This document shows positions 34,765-44,319 of a stretch of DNA of 64,000 nucleotides, in pieces (position 1 is the first letter of the stretch; each line of letters begins with the position of its first letter). The notes beneath the pieces were generated by a model. That model saw only the letters and a program-made list of their open reading frames with translations. It ran no database searches and had not been told where the DNA came from. This DNA is from CAYNRE01 sp964399535 (lineage in GTDB: Bacteria > Planctomycetota > Planctomycetia > Pirellulales > CAYNRE01): assembly GCA_964399535.1 (NCBI GenBank), contig CAYNRE010000023.1:22798-86797 (forward strand). Reading direction: 5' to 3'. The position numbers were made by a program, and so were the translations under genes.

Positions 34765-34837
34765 CCACGGTCTCCCTGCGGCAAGCCAGTTCCAGCAGCG
34801 GGCCCGGGCTCCGCCCATCTCGCCCCCGCCCGCTCGC

Positions 34838-34865
34838 AAAAAGGCCCCATGCCACAAGCATGGGG
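34838..34865 (-). terminator. Rho-independent terminator after the DUF932 gene
   Basis: On the minus strand CCCCATGC pairs with GCATGGGG around a 5-base loop and is followed by CCTTTTTG. It lies 33 bases past the stop of the DUF932-like gene (34899-35927). It is almost the same as the terminator at 31905-31931. Confidence 0.75.
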
Positions 34866-34898
34866 CGGGCTGAGAGTTCCAAACGATTCGCGAGCAAA

Positions 34899-35927
34899 CT
34901 ACGCGACCAGGCTCAGCAGCCCGGCCACTTTTTGGTCGGCTTCGGTGCGGTCGCCGGCGTACTTGAGCTCCTGGGTGAGCCGGGTCAGGGCGTCGACGAC
35001 CGAGAAGATCGTGAAGCGTCCCTGCTCCTTGGCCACCTCCAAGGCACGTTTGCCCAGGTCACGGGGAATCCCGTGCTTGGCAAGCTGCTTGAGCGCCTCT
35101 TCGGCATCATCGCCAAGCGTCTGCACCATCGCCTGACGGATCACGCGCACGAAACCATCGCGCCGCTCGTCGCGCTTGGCGACGAGGCGCTCGATGATCC
35201 GGCGGACTTCGGCAAAGCACTCATGCACGTTCGCCGTGTGCTTGCGGGTGAAGTCTTCGACTTCGACGGCGTCCCAGACAATGTGATTCTGGCACACCGC
35301 CTGAAACCAGAATGTCGAGATGCCTACCGAGCGACGGCCTACCTCGCTATTCCACACGAAGAATCCGGGCGCAAAGGCCTGGCCGTCGATCTCGGCCCAG
35401 CCCAGTGGGTCGATCAGAAAGGCAAACATGTCCTGTTCGCCCGCATACAATCCGGTCGCCCCGTTGAATCCCTTCTGGGGCGGTTGGAAGTCGGTGGCAA
35501 ACTCGCGGATCATGGTCAGCAGGTCGGCGTTGTAGAGCCGGGTGTAGCTGGCCGTGTGAATCGAGCGAATTCGTCCACTCTGCTCGAACATCTGCAGCGG
35601 CTTCGTGCCCCGAGGCAGTGTTTCGCCGAAGACGCGCGACGCCGTGTCGGCCGACAGCCGGTTGACCGTGTCTTTGCTGACACCGGCCAGGCGGCAGAGC
35701 TGTGAAAAGCTCCAGTCGGTCATCTCGAACGCTCCGTCGGTTCCGACGCCAAGCAGTAGACGATCGATGCCGTCGGGCTTGGCGAGAATCCGCGAGGGTT
35801 GATCCCAATGATCCTGGGACGATTCTTTTTGGGTCTGGCAATACTGCCAGAGGTCGATGAGCGTTTCATATCGCTCGTCTTCACCGCGCCTGAATAACTG
35901 CTGGTGGGCTTGGGTCAAATGAGCCAT
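34899..35927 (-). CDS. DUF932-type phage/plasmid-like protein
   Basis: The product is 342 residues and resembles DUF932 proteins that are widespread on plasmids and phages: FSQLCRLAGVSKDTVNRLS near residue 77, SIHTASYTRLYNADLLTMI, GLYAGEQDMFAFLIDP and FFVWNSEVGRRSVGISTFWF. Its biochemical role is unknown; relatives are thought to bind DNA during plasmid replication or defence. The ATG at 35927 is chosen because the upstream frame is not protein-like; a GGAG lies 12 bases before it. A clear terminator follows. Confidence 0.8.
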   Translation of the reverse strand: MAHLTQAHQQLFRRGEDERYETLIDLWQYCQTQKESSQDHWDQPSRILAKPDGIDRLLLGVGTDGAFEMTDWSFSQLCRLAGVSKDTVNRLSADTASRVFGETLPRGTKPLQMFEQSGRIRSIHTASYTRLYNADLLTMIREFATDFQPPQKGFNGATGLYAGEQDMFAFLIDPLGWAEIDGQAFAPGFFVWNSEVGRRSVGISTFWFQAVCQNHIVWDAVEVEDFTRKHTANVHECFAEVRRIIERLVAKRDERRDGFVRVIRQAMVQTLGDDAEEALKQLAKHGIPRDLGKRALEVAKEQGRFTIFSVVDALTRLTQELKYAGDRTEADQKVAGLLSLVA

Positions 35928-36066
35928 GACACACACTCCGTGGGCAAGAGAAACGTGATGTGAAGTAGCAGAACTCTCAGCGAGTCCCTGTCCTCGAAGG
36001 GGGACAAGGACGCCCATCGTGCCCAAGGGCAGCGAGACAGCGCAAGTAGAGCCGATTGACAGACCG

Positions 36067-36354
36067 CTATTGGGTGTGTGGCACACCGTCGTCGATCTCG
36101 GTCGCCAAGCACAGCGCGAGTTCACTGCCGGCGTCTAGGCGGAGAATCGCCAGACTGGTCCGTGGGTCGAGTAAAACCATCGAATGGCGATCAGGCCCCT
36201 CAAACGTTTGCGCCGACAAACGTTGCACAACACTGGTCAGTTGGGCATGGCCGACGCGCCGTACGACCGCCGGACTGACCCGATATCGCAGTGCGGCGCT
36301 GCCGTCCAGCGGCACATAGAACGTGGGCCAAGCGGCAGTCAGCGAGTCGTTCAT
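36067..36354 (-). CDS. Hypothetical protein coupled to the coupling-type ATPase
   Basis: The product is 95 residues with a mixed alpha/beta composition (TFYVPLDGSAALRYRVSPA, then ELALCLATEID at the C-terminus). No family is recognised. Its ATG overlaps the stop of the upstream ATPase gene (ATGA at 36351-36354), which indicates translational coupling and a shared function or stoichiometry with the ATPase. Confidence 0.65.
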   Translation of the reverse strand: MNDSLTAAWPTFYVPLDGSAALRYRVSPAVVRRVGHAQLTSVVQRLSAQTFEGPDRHSMVLLDPRTSLAILRLDAGSELALCLATEIDDGVPHTQ

Positions 36355-38627
36355 TCGCGCGAAGAAGGGAGACCGTTGGTCGAAAAGGCCGCAGCCGGAC
36401 CGCCATAGCGACGCGCCGATGCCTGACGGACCCGCTGGGGCGACTGCATTCGGGGATCGGCCGGTCGCGGGGGAAGCGTCGCCAGGGAAAACGGCCGCGT
36501 CGGCACACCATCGACGAGCATGCGCATGTAGGCCCGATACTTGGGTAGTTGCATCAGGTCGGCCGCGGTCACCTGACCGTTGAGCTGCTCGGCAAGGACC
36601 TGCCCATCGCGCTGCCCCAGTTGAAAGGCGATGATCGTGCCTACGTTGCCAAAGAGCGCAGCTTGCGTGACCTCGTCTAGTTGCTCCAGAAACTGCGTGG
36701 CCACAACCAAGCCCAGGCCGTACTTTCGCAGTTCCGAGAACGCGGCTGCAAAGCTCTCGGTGGCGAAGCTGTGGAACTCATCCACGTGCAAAAAGAACGG
36801 ACGCCGCTCGGCCTGTGGCTGGTCGGCGCGGCCCATGCCGGCCAGTTGCAGACTGGACACCAAGAGCGCTCCCAGCAGCCGGGCCGCATCATCTCCCAGC
36901 CGACCCTTGGAAAGATTGACGAGCAAGATTCGTCCCTCGTCCATCGCTGGCCTCAATCGAATGCCGCGCTGGCTACCACACAGGACGCGGCGCAAGAGGG
37001 GATGGGCAACGAACGGCCCGAGCTTGTTCTGAACGGGCGCAATAGCTTCGGCGCGAAGCCTGGGCGGGAGCCCGGCAAACTCCTCCTGCCAGAACGCACG
37101 CGACACCGGATCGCGCAGTCGATTGGTGAGCTGCTGGCGCAGAGCGTCGTCGCTGTAGAGCCCCAGCACGGTCGCGAGTGTCGCCTCGGGTAGCTCCAGC
37201 GCCGCGAGTAGCCCATGCCGCAGAAAGTGCTCCAGGCGTGGTCCCCATGAATCGGCAAACACTCGCTTGAATGCCGAGAGCACCGTGGAGGCGACCAGCG
37301 CACGGTCGCTCGGTTCGACGCTGAGGAGCGGATTGAATGCCGGGGCGTCAGCCGCTGCCGCATCGAACACGATGACATCGTTGGTGCGCCGCCGCGGCAC
37401 CCGGGCGAGCAGCGTCTCGATCAGCTCCCCGTGTGGGTCGAGGCACGCCACTCCGTGGCCGGCCGCCATATCCTCGGCCACCAAGGATGCCATGAGTGTG
37501 CTCTTGCCAGTGCCTGTTTTTCCGAGCACCAGTAAATGACGCAATCGGTCGTCGAGCGGCAAACGTACGCGTTCGATGCGCCCCTGTGACTCGACAACTC
37601 CAACACACGCACCGTCGGATCGACGAGCCTGTATCGCCGGCGGCGGACTGAAGCGGCGGCTCTCGACCCGGTCCAGCCTCGCATCCTGGGCGACCTGCGT
37701 GGGAGGATGGAATAGGGTGGCTACTTCCTCGGTCGAAAGCAGGTAACGGGGGATGCTGCCCTTGGGGTGTGCCGTCCGCGCAGCTCGTACTTCCGTCGCG
37801 GTGAAGCTCGCGTGCCGTGGCGAACTGACATGTCCGAACGCCCCGACCAGCTCTTCCAGTCGCTGCTTGGCATGCGCGGCGAGACGAGCTTCGGCTGCGA
37901 TACACAGTCGCACCCGCGCAGCGAAAAGGTGCTGACCAAGCTTATCGCTGGCCGCCTGAAGATCGTCTTCACGATCGTGAGTCCGGGTCGAGGATAGCGC
38001 CAGCACATCCTGTCCACCGCCACCGGCCGGGGCGATGCGGCCAACGAGCCAGGCCGCCGCCCAGAGACTCCGCCAAGTAGAGCACATCATTTGGGCGTAC
38101 CAACGCGCCAGCCGCGGATGGCCCCGAAAGAATGGTCTATTGAGGTAATGGATCGCCGCACGGGCGCGCGCCGGACGGAACCAGCCGGCCCGACGCAGAT
38201 CAATCTCGACGCGGGCGTGATGAATCGTGCCCGCGATCGAGGACAGGACGCCGAGCACGGCCGCCAGTGGATCAGCAAACACGCGGTCAACCGTATCTTC
38301 AAATTGCCGGTAGCGTTTGATCGGGAACAGGTCCGGCGAGAGCCATAGCTCTTGATGCCAGAATGCCCCGTCAGCGGGAACTGCCGAGAGCGGTTCATCG
38401 GCCGGCTCGACAAGAGCGTCTGGATACACGGCGCGCATTTGCGCCGCGACGAAACCGGCTAGCCGAACTGGTGCTCGGACGAAGAGTCCCACCGACTCCC
38501 GCTGCGTGGTCAAGAGTAGCGTCAGCCGATCGTCCCGCCGCAGCGCCTGATGCACAGTCGCCAGCGCCTGGTCCATGAACGCCGGACCGCGCGTGTTTGT
38601 GGCCGGCACACGGAGGGCGAGCAGCAT
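36351..38627 (-). CDS. Type IV coupling-protein/HerA-like DNA-translocating ATPase
   Basis: The product is 758 residues. Walker A GKTGTGKST is at about residue 370 and Walker B FFLHVDEFHSF at about 615. Between them are typical coupling-protein motifs (CLDPHGELIETLL, NLSKGRLGDDAARLLGALL) and after them VVATQFLEQL and GTIIAFQLGQRDG. It is related to TraD/VirD4 and TrwB-like ATPases that feed DNA to a transfer channel. The N-terminal 340 residues have no clear membrane anchor. A TGCTACGCT box ends about 10 bases before the ATG. It is one of two such ATPases on the element. Confidence 0.85.
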   Translation of the reverse strand: MLLALRVPATNTRGPAFMDQALATVHQALRRDDRLTLLLTTQRESVGLFVRAPVRLAGFVAAQMRAVYPDALVEPADEPLSAVPADGAFWHQELWLSPDLFPIKRYRQFEDTVDRVFADPLAAVLGVLSSIAGTIHHARVEIDLRRAGWFRPARARAAIHYLNRPFFRGHPRLARWYAQMMCSTWRSLWAAAWLVGRIAPAGGGGQDVLALSSTRTHDREDDLQAASDKLGQHLFAARVRLCIAAEARLAAHAKQRLEELVGAFGHVSSPRHASFTATEVRAARTAHPKGSIPRYLLSTEEVATLFHPPTQVAQDARLDRVESRRFSPPPAIQARRSDGACVGVVESQGRIERVRLPLDDRLRHLLVLGKTGTGKSTLMASLVAEDMAAGHGVACLDPHGELIETLLARVPRRRTNDVIVFDAAAADAPAFNPLLSVEPSDRALVASTVLSAFKRVFADSWGPRLEHFLRHGLLAALELPEATLATVLGLYSDDALRQQLTNRLRDPVSRAFWQEEFAGLPPRLRAEAIAPVQNKLGPFVAHPLLRRVLCGSQRGIRLRPAMDEGRILLVNLSKGRLGDDAARLLGALLVSSLQLAGMGRADQPQAERRPFFLHVDEFHSFATESFAAAFSELRKYGLGLVVATQFLEQLDEVTQAALFGNVGTIIAFQLGQRDGQVLAEQLNGQVTAADLMQLPKYRAYMRMLVDGVPTRPFSLATLPPRPADPRMQSPQRVRQASARRYGGPAAAFSTNGLPSSRE

Positions 38628-38637
38628 TCGTAGAGGC

Positions 38638-38646
38638 AGCGTAGCA
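38638..38646 (-). promoter_or_regulatory. Extended -10 box, TGCTACGCT
   Basis: The box lies on the minus strand 10 bases before the ATG at 38627. The surrounding 14 bases (GCATGCTACGCTGC) are identical to those before the gene starting at 45838, which supports a shared promoter class of the element. Confidence 0.45.
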
Positions 38647-38830
38647 TGCTAGACGGACCCCGGTCGAGGTGACCAAAGCGGGATAGCGTTTAGCTATGAA
38701 ACGACCTACGACTGAGCACGATTGACCTTGGACGCCGCTGCAACGGGTTGCTGTGGGGTCAGTAACGCCGGTGAGTGGAATGGTTCGACGCCCACCATCA
38801 GCCCGTACGCGTCACCCCGAGCCATTGCCC

Positions 38831-39679
38831 CTAGTCGGCGTAGGTGATCGTGCATTGCGGAAAGTTGCTGGCCAGCTTTTCTAGGTTGTCCTTGGCCAAC
38901 TTGGCTGTCGCGCTATCACCAAGCATCGAATGTGGATTCGTGACGATTTCGACTTGCTTCCCGCAACACCAATCACTGAGTTTTCCCAGCAAGAACACTT
39001 TCTGGTGCAGGAACTTGGAAACGTCGCAGGCGATAATGATTTTGTCAGTAACAGACTCCACAAGCGCTTCGTACACCGGAACGTCATCTTTGTACAGGAC
39101 GTACAGGCGTCCGTCGGCCGTAATGCCCGAGAGCCCCACGAGCGCTTGAGGAATGCGAATCTCACGGAAGCAGCGAACAGCATCTTTGCCGATGCACGCG
39201 TGAATCCAAGGGTTGTATTCGCCACCCGCGAGCGTCACCGACGCCGCCAATTGCTCGCGGCTCAACTCGTCGACGACGCCGACGTTATTAGTGACGACCA
39301 GCGGGCGCTTGTGTGTGCGCGCGGCCTCGGCTACTGCCAGCGCGACAGTCACGCCACTGGAAACCGCCACAGGGGCTTGTGCTTCGAGTTCATTGGCAAC
39401 CTTTCTGGCTACGGTGGTCATCAGGCGAAACCGCGACGATTCTCGACGACGGTCGAGATACGACGCCGTGGCCGCCCGCGAGAGCGTACTCAACTCGACC
39501 CCCAGCTTTTCGGCGATCACTCGGGCAATTTTGGCGGTTACCGGCTCACCCTTCTCGACCTTCTCCAGCGTACGTTTGCCGCACCCAACCTCGTCTGCTA
39601 ACTGCTGTTGCGACAACATGTTAGCGATCCGCATTTCGCGGATTCTCTCGCCATTGAGTCGCATCGCCATCCGAGCCAT
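38831..39679 (-). CDS. XRE helix-turn-helix fused to a DeoR-type sensor domain
   Basis: The product is 282 residues. Residues about 8-62 form an XRE/Cro helix-turn-helix (ANMLSQQQLADEVGCGKRTL). The rest matches the DeoR effector domain: VVTNNVGVVDELS, VTLAGGEYNPW, ALVGLSGITADGRLYV and IIIACDVSKF, which in DeoR regulators binds phosphorylated sugars. DeoR proteins normally carry a winged helix, so the XRE head is a swap. It is divergent from the giant LEPR-type gene, with 260 bases between, and is the obvious candidate regulator. The ATG at 39679 lacks a strong ribosome-binding site. Confidence 0.75.
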   Translation of the reverse strand: MARMAMRLNGERIREMRIANMLSQQQLADEVGCGKRTLEKVEKGEPVTAKIARVIAEKLGVELSTLSRAATASYLDRRRESSRFRLMTTVARKVANELEAQAPVAVSSGVTVALAVAEAARTHKRPLVVTNNVGVVDELSREQLAASVTLAGGEYNPWIHACIGKDAVRCFREIRIPQALVGLSGITADGRLYVLYKDDVPVYEALVESVTDKIIIACDVSKFLHQKVFLLGKLSDWCCGKQVEIVTNPHSMLGDSATAKLAKDNLEKLASNFPQCTITYAD

Positions 39680-39939
39680 ATGTAAACCTGCCGGCCTCCA
39701 ACCCAGTCAACCCTCGGCCCCACCCACGCTCTCCATTCTAAGCGGATGGGGGGATGGGTCGCAAACCGTATTCGTGCGAAATTCCTTACACAAAGCTGCG
39801 AATTTAGTTGCACCATCATGCGACTTTGCTATGGTGACAACCACCAAGTCGCTCTTGATGCACCCTGTGGGAGCTGGGGTGCAGGTGCTGTGGCCGGCGT
39901 TTGCGGATGAACCGCGTCGCTTGTCCGGGGAGGCATCGA

Positions 39940-42900
39940 ATGAGCTGGCGCTTTCTGAACGTCCAGAATCTTGAAAAGCGGGTACTGCTGGCTATTACCT
40001 CGCCGGCCCAAACTACTTCATACCTCGCGTCGGCTGAATGGACTGCGAATGCTGCGCTGGTAGAATCGCGGGTTATTGCTGCATTCAACAGCGATGTCCG
40101 CGCAGTCGATCACCTCATGGAGGTGTGGCCCGACAGTACATTCGAGCCCCCCGCCTTGACTAATTCCGAAACGATTGCGCGTGACCATGGGCTGACGGTG
40201 GTCTTCAAGACGACCAAACCTAAAGCTTTATCCGAGGGCGTTGTCCCAGGTGAAGTCAATCGCTTTGGGACCGCCGAAGGTGGAGTCATAACCGTCGGTG
40301 CCGAGGTAGTCTCCACGCATGCGATCGAGGGTCAACTGTACGGCGGCCCAGGCCGGCCAAACTGGGTGAGCATCGACGGAAGACGGCAGAGCATCACCCC
40401 CGGCGTGACGATCATCGCTTTGCCTTCAGATTCCGCTCCGAAGACTGTCTACACGTTCGAACGCCCTCAAAGGCTTGCTGAAGCCGCCGAGATCCTCCCC
40501 GGCTCGGGCACTTGGCTCGTCTTTATCTCCGACGATGGCGGTACCAATTCCTGGTCGACTGGCGAACTGCTCGGAGTCGGTCCCGTTCAACAGTGGCGGG
40601 CGGCCTTAAGTGAAGCTGGTGCGACGTTCCCGTTTGGATTCCGCGTGCCTGTTATCGCCGTCGTCAGCGACGGCACGGTCACGTACGAAAAATGGGGGGC
40701 CGCGGAAGGGACAATCGATTTCGGTTTTGAGCTGGAACCGGCCTCCGTCACCCGATCGGCCGAATCGGCGTCGACGTTCCTCGACGTCCATTCGGGTGCC
40801 GGCCCCTGGGGGTCGTTCACCATAATGGCCGGCTACTCCGACGGCTCACGCGAAGTTCTGGCCGCCAAGATGGGGGGTGAAGGCGCGCGGTACGTTGGCC
40901 TAAACGCGATGGACCGAGGCGATCATGTCTACGCCATTGGGCTGTTGGACGAAGGAAAGCTCGTCACCTACGCTTCGAAGTCGGTCGATACCTTCGCTGC
41001 CAACTCACGTGCGATGATCGACGCGTACAGCACAACGATCTTCGCTGATCCGAACGGAATTGTCATCCGTGGTGTGAGCGACTCCAGTGTTCGCGACGAA
41101 CTCCGAATTCCGATGGTGCAAGTCACCGTCGGTTCGCAAGTTGTCCAGAAACAAGGCGTGTTCGAAGGAGCGGTCGATGCCAGGATACTGGTGTCGAATT
41201 CCTGGCTCGCCAGGCAAGAGACGCTAAGCGGCGTCACCGAACTTCTACAGGCCAACGAGCACTTGTCGGACGTCGTCGCCGACGTGGTAAATCGTGTTGA
41301 GGTTCGTCACCAGATTCAGTTCTCGAACAGTCCGCCTGGCGAAAACGTGCTCGATGCCATCTCCGAGCGTGTCTTTGCCGAATGGCACCACCCGCAGACG
41401 CTGCTGGCGGCGTTCGAATCCGCGGCGACAAGCGAATCCGTTCGCACTTCGAGTCATCCGACCTACGCCACGATTGCACTTGTGCTCACAGAATTTCATC
41501 CGGATTTGATGACGATCGCCGAAGTCGCCAACTCGCCCGATTTCATGCTCGTAATTGGCCGCGAGTTGTGGGTTCGGGCGCTGGATCGTTCGCCAGCGGT
41601 CGGTTCGTTCGGGTTTGCCGAGTTCCTACAAAGGCTGGCGGAGCGAGGGGCGAGCTCTAACGCCGCTGCCAACGCGGGCGTATTGACCGGATCGGCTTCG
41701 ACGAAGCCCGCAACAGCCCTGCCGGCCGGCCCCACGCCGGTTGTGAGTGGATTGACCAACACAACTCCGCTGCTGGGCGTCGGAGGAGGGGAAGGCGGGA
41801 CGGATGGCGCCGGAGATATGAGCAGCGGGGAATCGAGCGGTGGCACGCCGACTGGCAGCAACTCGATCGGCAATGTCGCGAGCGGCGACGCGTCGAGCAA
41901 TACGGACGACTCCGGCGGCGATGGCACCGAGGAAAGTGAGAATGTGTCGGCCACCCCGGCCGGCACCGGCGAACCGATATCGAATTCGGCGCCGACTTCT
42001 TCGGTTCCCGCCGACGGTATGTCGTCATCGATGCCCGGCTCCGCGAACTCGACCAGTACCAGTAATACGACCGAAATCGCGGTCTCAACGAGCGATCAAT
42101 TCCTGATCGTCGCCCAACAGTTGAACCTCGCCGGATTCGAGAACATCACGGTCGGGCCGACGGGTGTGAATGCTCGATTGGAGGGGTTGATTCCAGGGTT
42201 GACGATTGAATTTCAACAGGTTCAGCTGCGCGAGCAGGATGATGGCAGCCTGCGGCTGATCGGAAAAGCGTCGGTTCAAGTCGGCACTGCGAAGCTGGAT
42301 GTCGAACTCCGCAATGACAATGGCGGGATCGTCTTGCGCGACAGGCGCATTGAAATCGTCGGCGGAAACATTGTCTTCACGAATCCGTCGGCCAAATCGG
42401 GACTGATTCGGCACGGCCTGACAAGATTGGAATTCAGCCTCGATACGGCGAAGAACAAGTGGAGCTTGGGAGCTGGATTCAAGATCGCAGACAAAGTCCT
42501 CCCGCTGGACTTCCAATGGAAGGACGGTGTCGCCGTATTGAACTCGGGCATCGAGAACGCATCGATTCCGATCGCCTCGGGAGTTTATCTGGAGGATTTC
42601 AAATTCGGCCTGTCGCTGCAGGAGGGAGTAACGGGCCTCGGGGGAAGGATTTCGGTTAAAGCGGCGCCGCGCACCCCAAAGTTGGCGGAAGGCACCATCA
42701 GTTGGACTGGGGGCCCGGCCGTACAAGATGAGCTCGACGTCGAGCTACGGTTCCTGAAAGGAAAGATTGGTGATCTCAAGGGGAAACTCACCTTCGAAGA
42801 AGGAACCGCCGTAGTTGACGGCAAAGGCAGTGTGCTGCTTGGAACGTTGGAGTTCGAAGGCAAGACACTCGTAAACTCGCAGGGCATCCGGATTTCGGGT

Positions 42901-44319
42901 ACCGGCACTGCAAGCTACGGCGGTTCCATCTTCGCCTCTGGCCAGGTCAGCGCAGCCCTGAGTGCCGACGGAAACGACCAGAACGACACCATTGTCGTCG
43001 TCGGCGCACTCCGCAACGGCGAGAGAAAGGTTCATACCTTTAACGCGGGCCGTTGGGAGGAGAAGGTTGTCGAGAACTTGGCTGAGGCCGCAGTGCTGGT
43101 CGTCAGTCCGTTCGGCCCGCAGGCTGCCGACGAAACGTCCAAACTCTTGAACTGGGCGTTCAACGCCATGCAAACGGCGTTGCAATCCAGGCCGACACCG
43201 ACGCCGCCAACTGCTTCGCCGCCTCCGGCCGCGCCCGACGTAGAGGTCGAGTTACCCACTGGCGACGGGCAGAACACGACGCCCTCTGGAAACTCCGGCA
43301 CTGGTCAAGGAAATGGCGCTCAATCTAGTTCGGGTGGCACTTCTGGAGGAGGTGCGGCAAACGGGGGCAATACGTCGACGGGTAGCACTCCCAACGGCGG
43401 CGGCTCCTCGTCGAGTGGTGCTTCAGCAGGCGGTCAGGCCGGAGGCGTGAACGTCGGCACGGCGATCCAGTCGGGCGCCGCATCCCTGATGACCTCGGCC
43501 TTGTCAAATCTCATTGCCGAAAATATCCGCGAAGATCTCAAAGGAATGCCCGGCGAAGTAGCTGCGCAATTCGCCGTGGAGGCGACGCGGCGAATCGTCG
43601 AACCGCTGGTTAAAGACGTGCTCTCTCGAATCATACCATCGATTCCCGGAACGATCCCAACGTCCGGGCCCATCATCCAACCGGGCTCGTTCGCAGGCGG
43701 CGTCATTTCGCTGTTGCCCGCAGTGTTGGGAGTCTTGGGAGCGCCAAAGCCGGTTCAGGATATTTCAACGGTCGTAACCGTCGCGCTTTACAACCCGGCG
43801 CTCCTCCCGTTACTTCCCTTCGTCGGCTGGTACGAGTACAGCCTGGCCCACAACGCGAAGAAAGCCGCGAATTCACTCCGCGATGCGCTCGAAAAATGGC
43901 AAGCCGTGCAAGTCGGCGTTTATTCCTTCGCTGTACGTCACCTCGATACGACCGATCCCGAGGCGGTGCAGCTCTTGTCGTCGTTGGCCAATTTGCCGGG
44001 TCATCCGCAAGACCAAGAGGCCGTGATCACCTCCGTGAAGAATCGCCTGGGAGTCGTGCTCGGTATGCAAATTCTCAACGGCCGAGCCGATCTTCCAAAT
44101 CCGGTCGAGCTCAGCTTCCGCGGTTGGGAAGCTGAAAATCGCGATGCGGTTCGAGACAACTTCGTGGTTGACTTGGCGAGTGCGGCATACGAAACCGTCT
44201 ACACAGCCTACGGTGGTACGTCGCGGGTAACCGAGTTTTTCGACCAAAGTCCGAGGTCATATAAGGGAATGCGCTCGCTTAAGGCTCTGTACGAATCACG
44301 CGACAGTTGGCATCTGTGA
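39940..44319 (+). CDS. Giant LEPR-XLL-type surface protein
   Basis: The product is 1459 residues. Near the N-terminus NVQNLEKRVLLA matches the LEPR-XLL motif typical of large planctomycete exported proteins. Residues about 20-575 are beta-rich with no recognised family. A Ser/Thr/Gly/Pro linker spans about 580-715, a beta domain about 720-1085, a second Gly/Ser linker about 1085-1167, and a helical C-terminus with a long hydrophobic stretch (about 1250-1300, including GGVISLLPAVLGVLGAP). It is probably a surface or envelope protein. The ATG at 39940 follows a perfect GGGGAGG ribosome-binding site, so upstream codons are rejected. Confidence 0.8.
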   Translation: MSWRFLNVQNLEKRVLLAITSPAQTTSYLASAEWTANAALVESRVIAAFNSDVRAVDHLMEVWPDSTFEPPALTNSETIARDHGLTVVFKTTKPKALSEGVVPGEVNRFGTAEGGVITVGAEVVSTHAIEGQLYGGPGRPNWVSIDGRRQSITPGVTIIALPSDSAPKTVYTFERPQRLAEAAEILPGSGTWLVFISDDGGTNSWSTGELLGVGPVQQWRAALSEAGATFPFGFRVPVIAVVSDGTVTYEKWGAAEGTIDFGFELEPASVTRSAESASTFLDVHSGAGPWGSFTIMAGYSDGSREVLAAKMGGEGARYVGLNAMDRGDHVYAIGLLDEGKLVTYASKSVDTFAANSRAMIDAYSTTIFADPNGIVIRGVSDSSVRDELRIPMVQVTVGSQVVQKQGVFEGAVDARILVSNSWLARQETLSGVTELLQANEHLSDVVADVVNRVEVRHQIQFSNSPPGENVLDAISERVFAEWHHPQTLLAAFESAATSESVRTSSHPTYATIALVLTEFHPDLMTIAEVANSPDFMLVIGRELWVRALDRSPAVGSFGFAEFLQRLAERGASSNAAANAGVLTGSASTKPATALPAGPTPVVSGLTNTTPLLGVGGGEGGTDGAGDMSSGESSGGTPTGSNSIGNVASGDASSNTDDSGGDGTEESENVSATPAGTGEPISNSAPTSSVPADGMSSSMPGSANSTSTSNTTEIAVSTSDQFLIVAQQLNLAGFENITVGPTGVNARLEGLIPGLTIEFQQVQLREQDDGSLRLIGKASVQVGTAKLDVELRNDNGGIVLRDRRIEIVGGNIVFTNPSAKSGLIRHGLTRLEFSLDTAKNKWSLGAGFKIADKVLPLDFQWKDGVAVLNSGIENASIPIASGVYLEDFKFGLSLQEGVTGLGGRISVKAAPRTPKLAEGTISWTGGPAVQDELDVELRFLKGKIGDLKGKLTFEEGTAVVDGKGSVLLGTLEFEGKTLVNSQGIRISGTGTASYGGSIFASGQVSAALSADGNDQNDTIVVVGALRNGERKVHTFNAGRWEEKVVENLAEAAVLVVSPFGPQAADETSKLLNWAFNAMQTALQSRPTPTPPTASPPPAAPDVEVELPTGDGQNTTPSGNSGTGQGNGAQSSSGGTSGGGAANGGNTSTGSTPNGGGSSSSGASAGGQAGGVNVGTAIQSGAASLMTSALSNLIAENIREDLKGMPGEVAAQFAVEATRRIVEPLVKDVLSRIIPSIPGTIPTSGPIIQPGSFAGGVISLLPAVLGVLGAPKPVQDISTVVTVALYNPALLPLLPFVGWYEYSLAHNAKKAANSLRDALEKWQAVQVGVYSFAVRHLDTTDPEAVQLLSSLANLPGHPQDQEAVITSVKNRLGVVLGMQILNGRADLPNPVELSFRGWEAENRDAVRDNFVVDLASAAYETVYTAYGGTSRVTEFFDQSPRSYKGMRSLKALYESRDSWHL

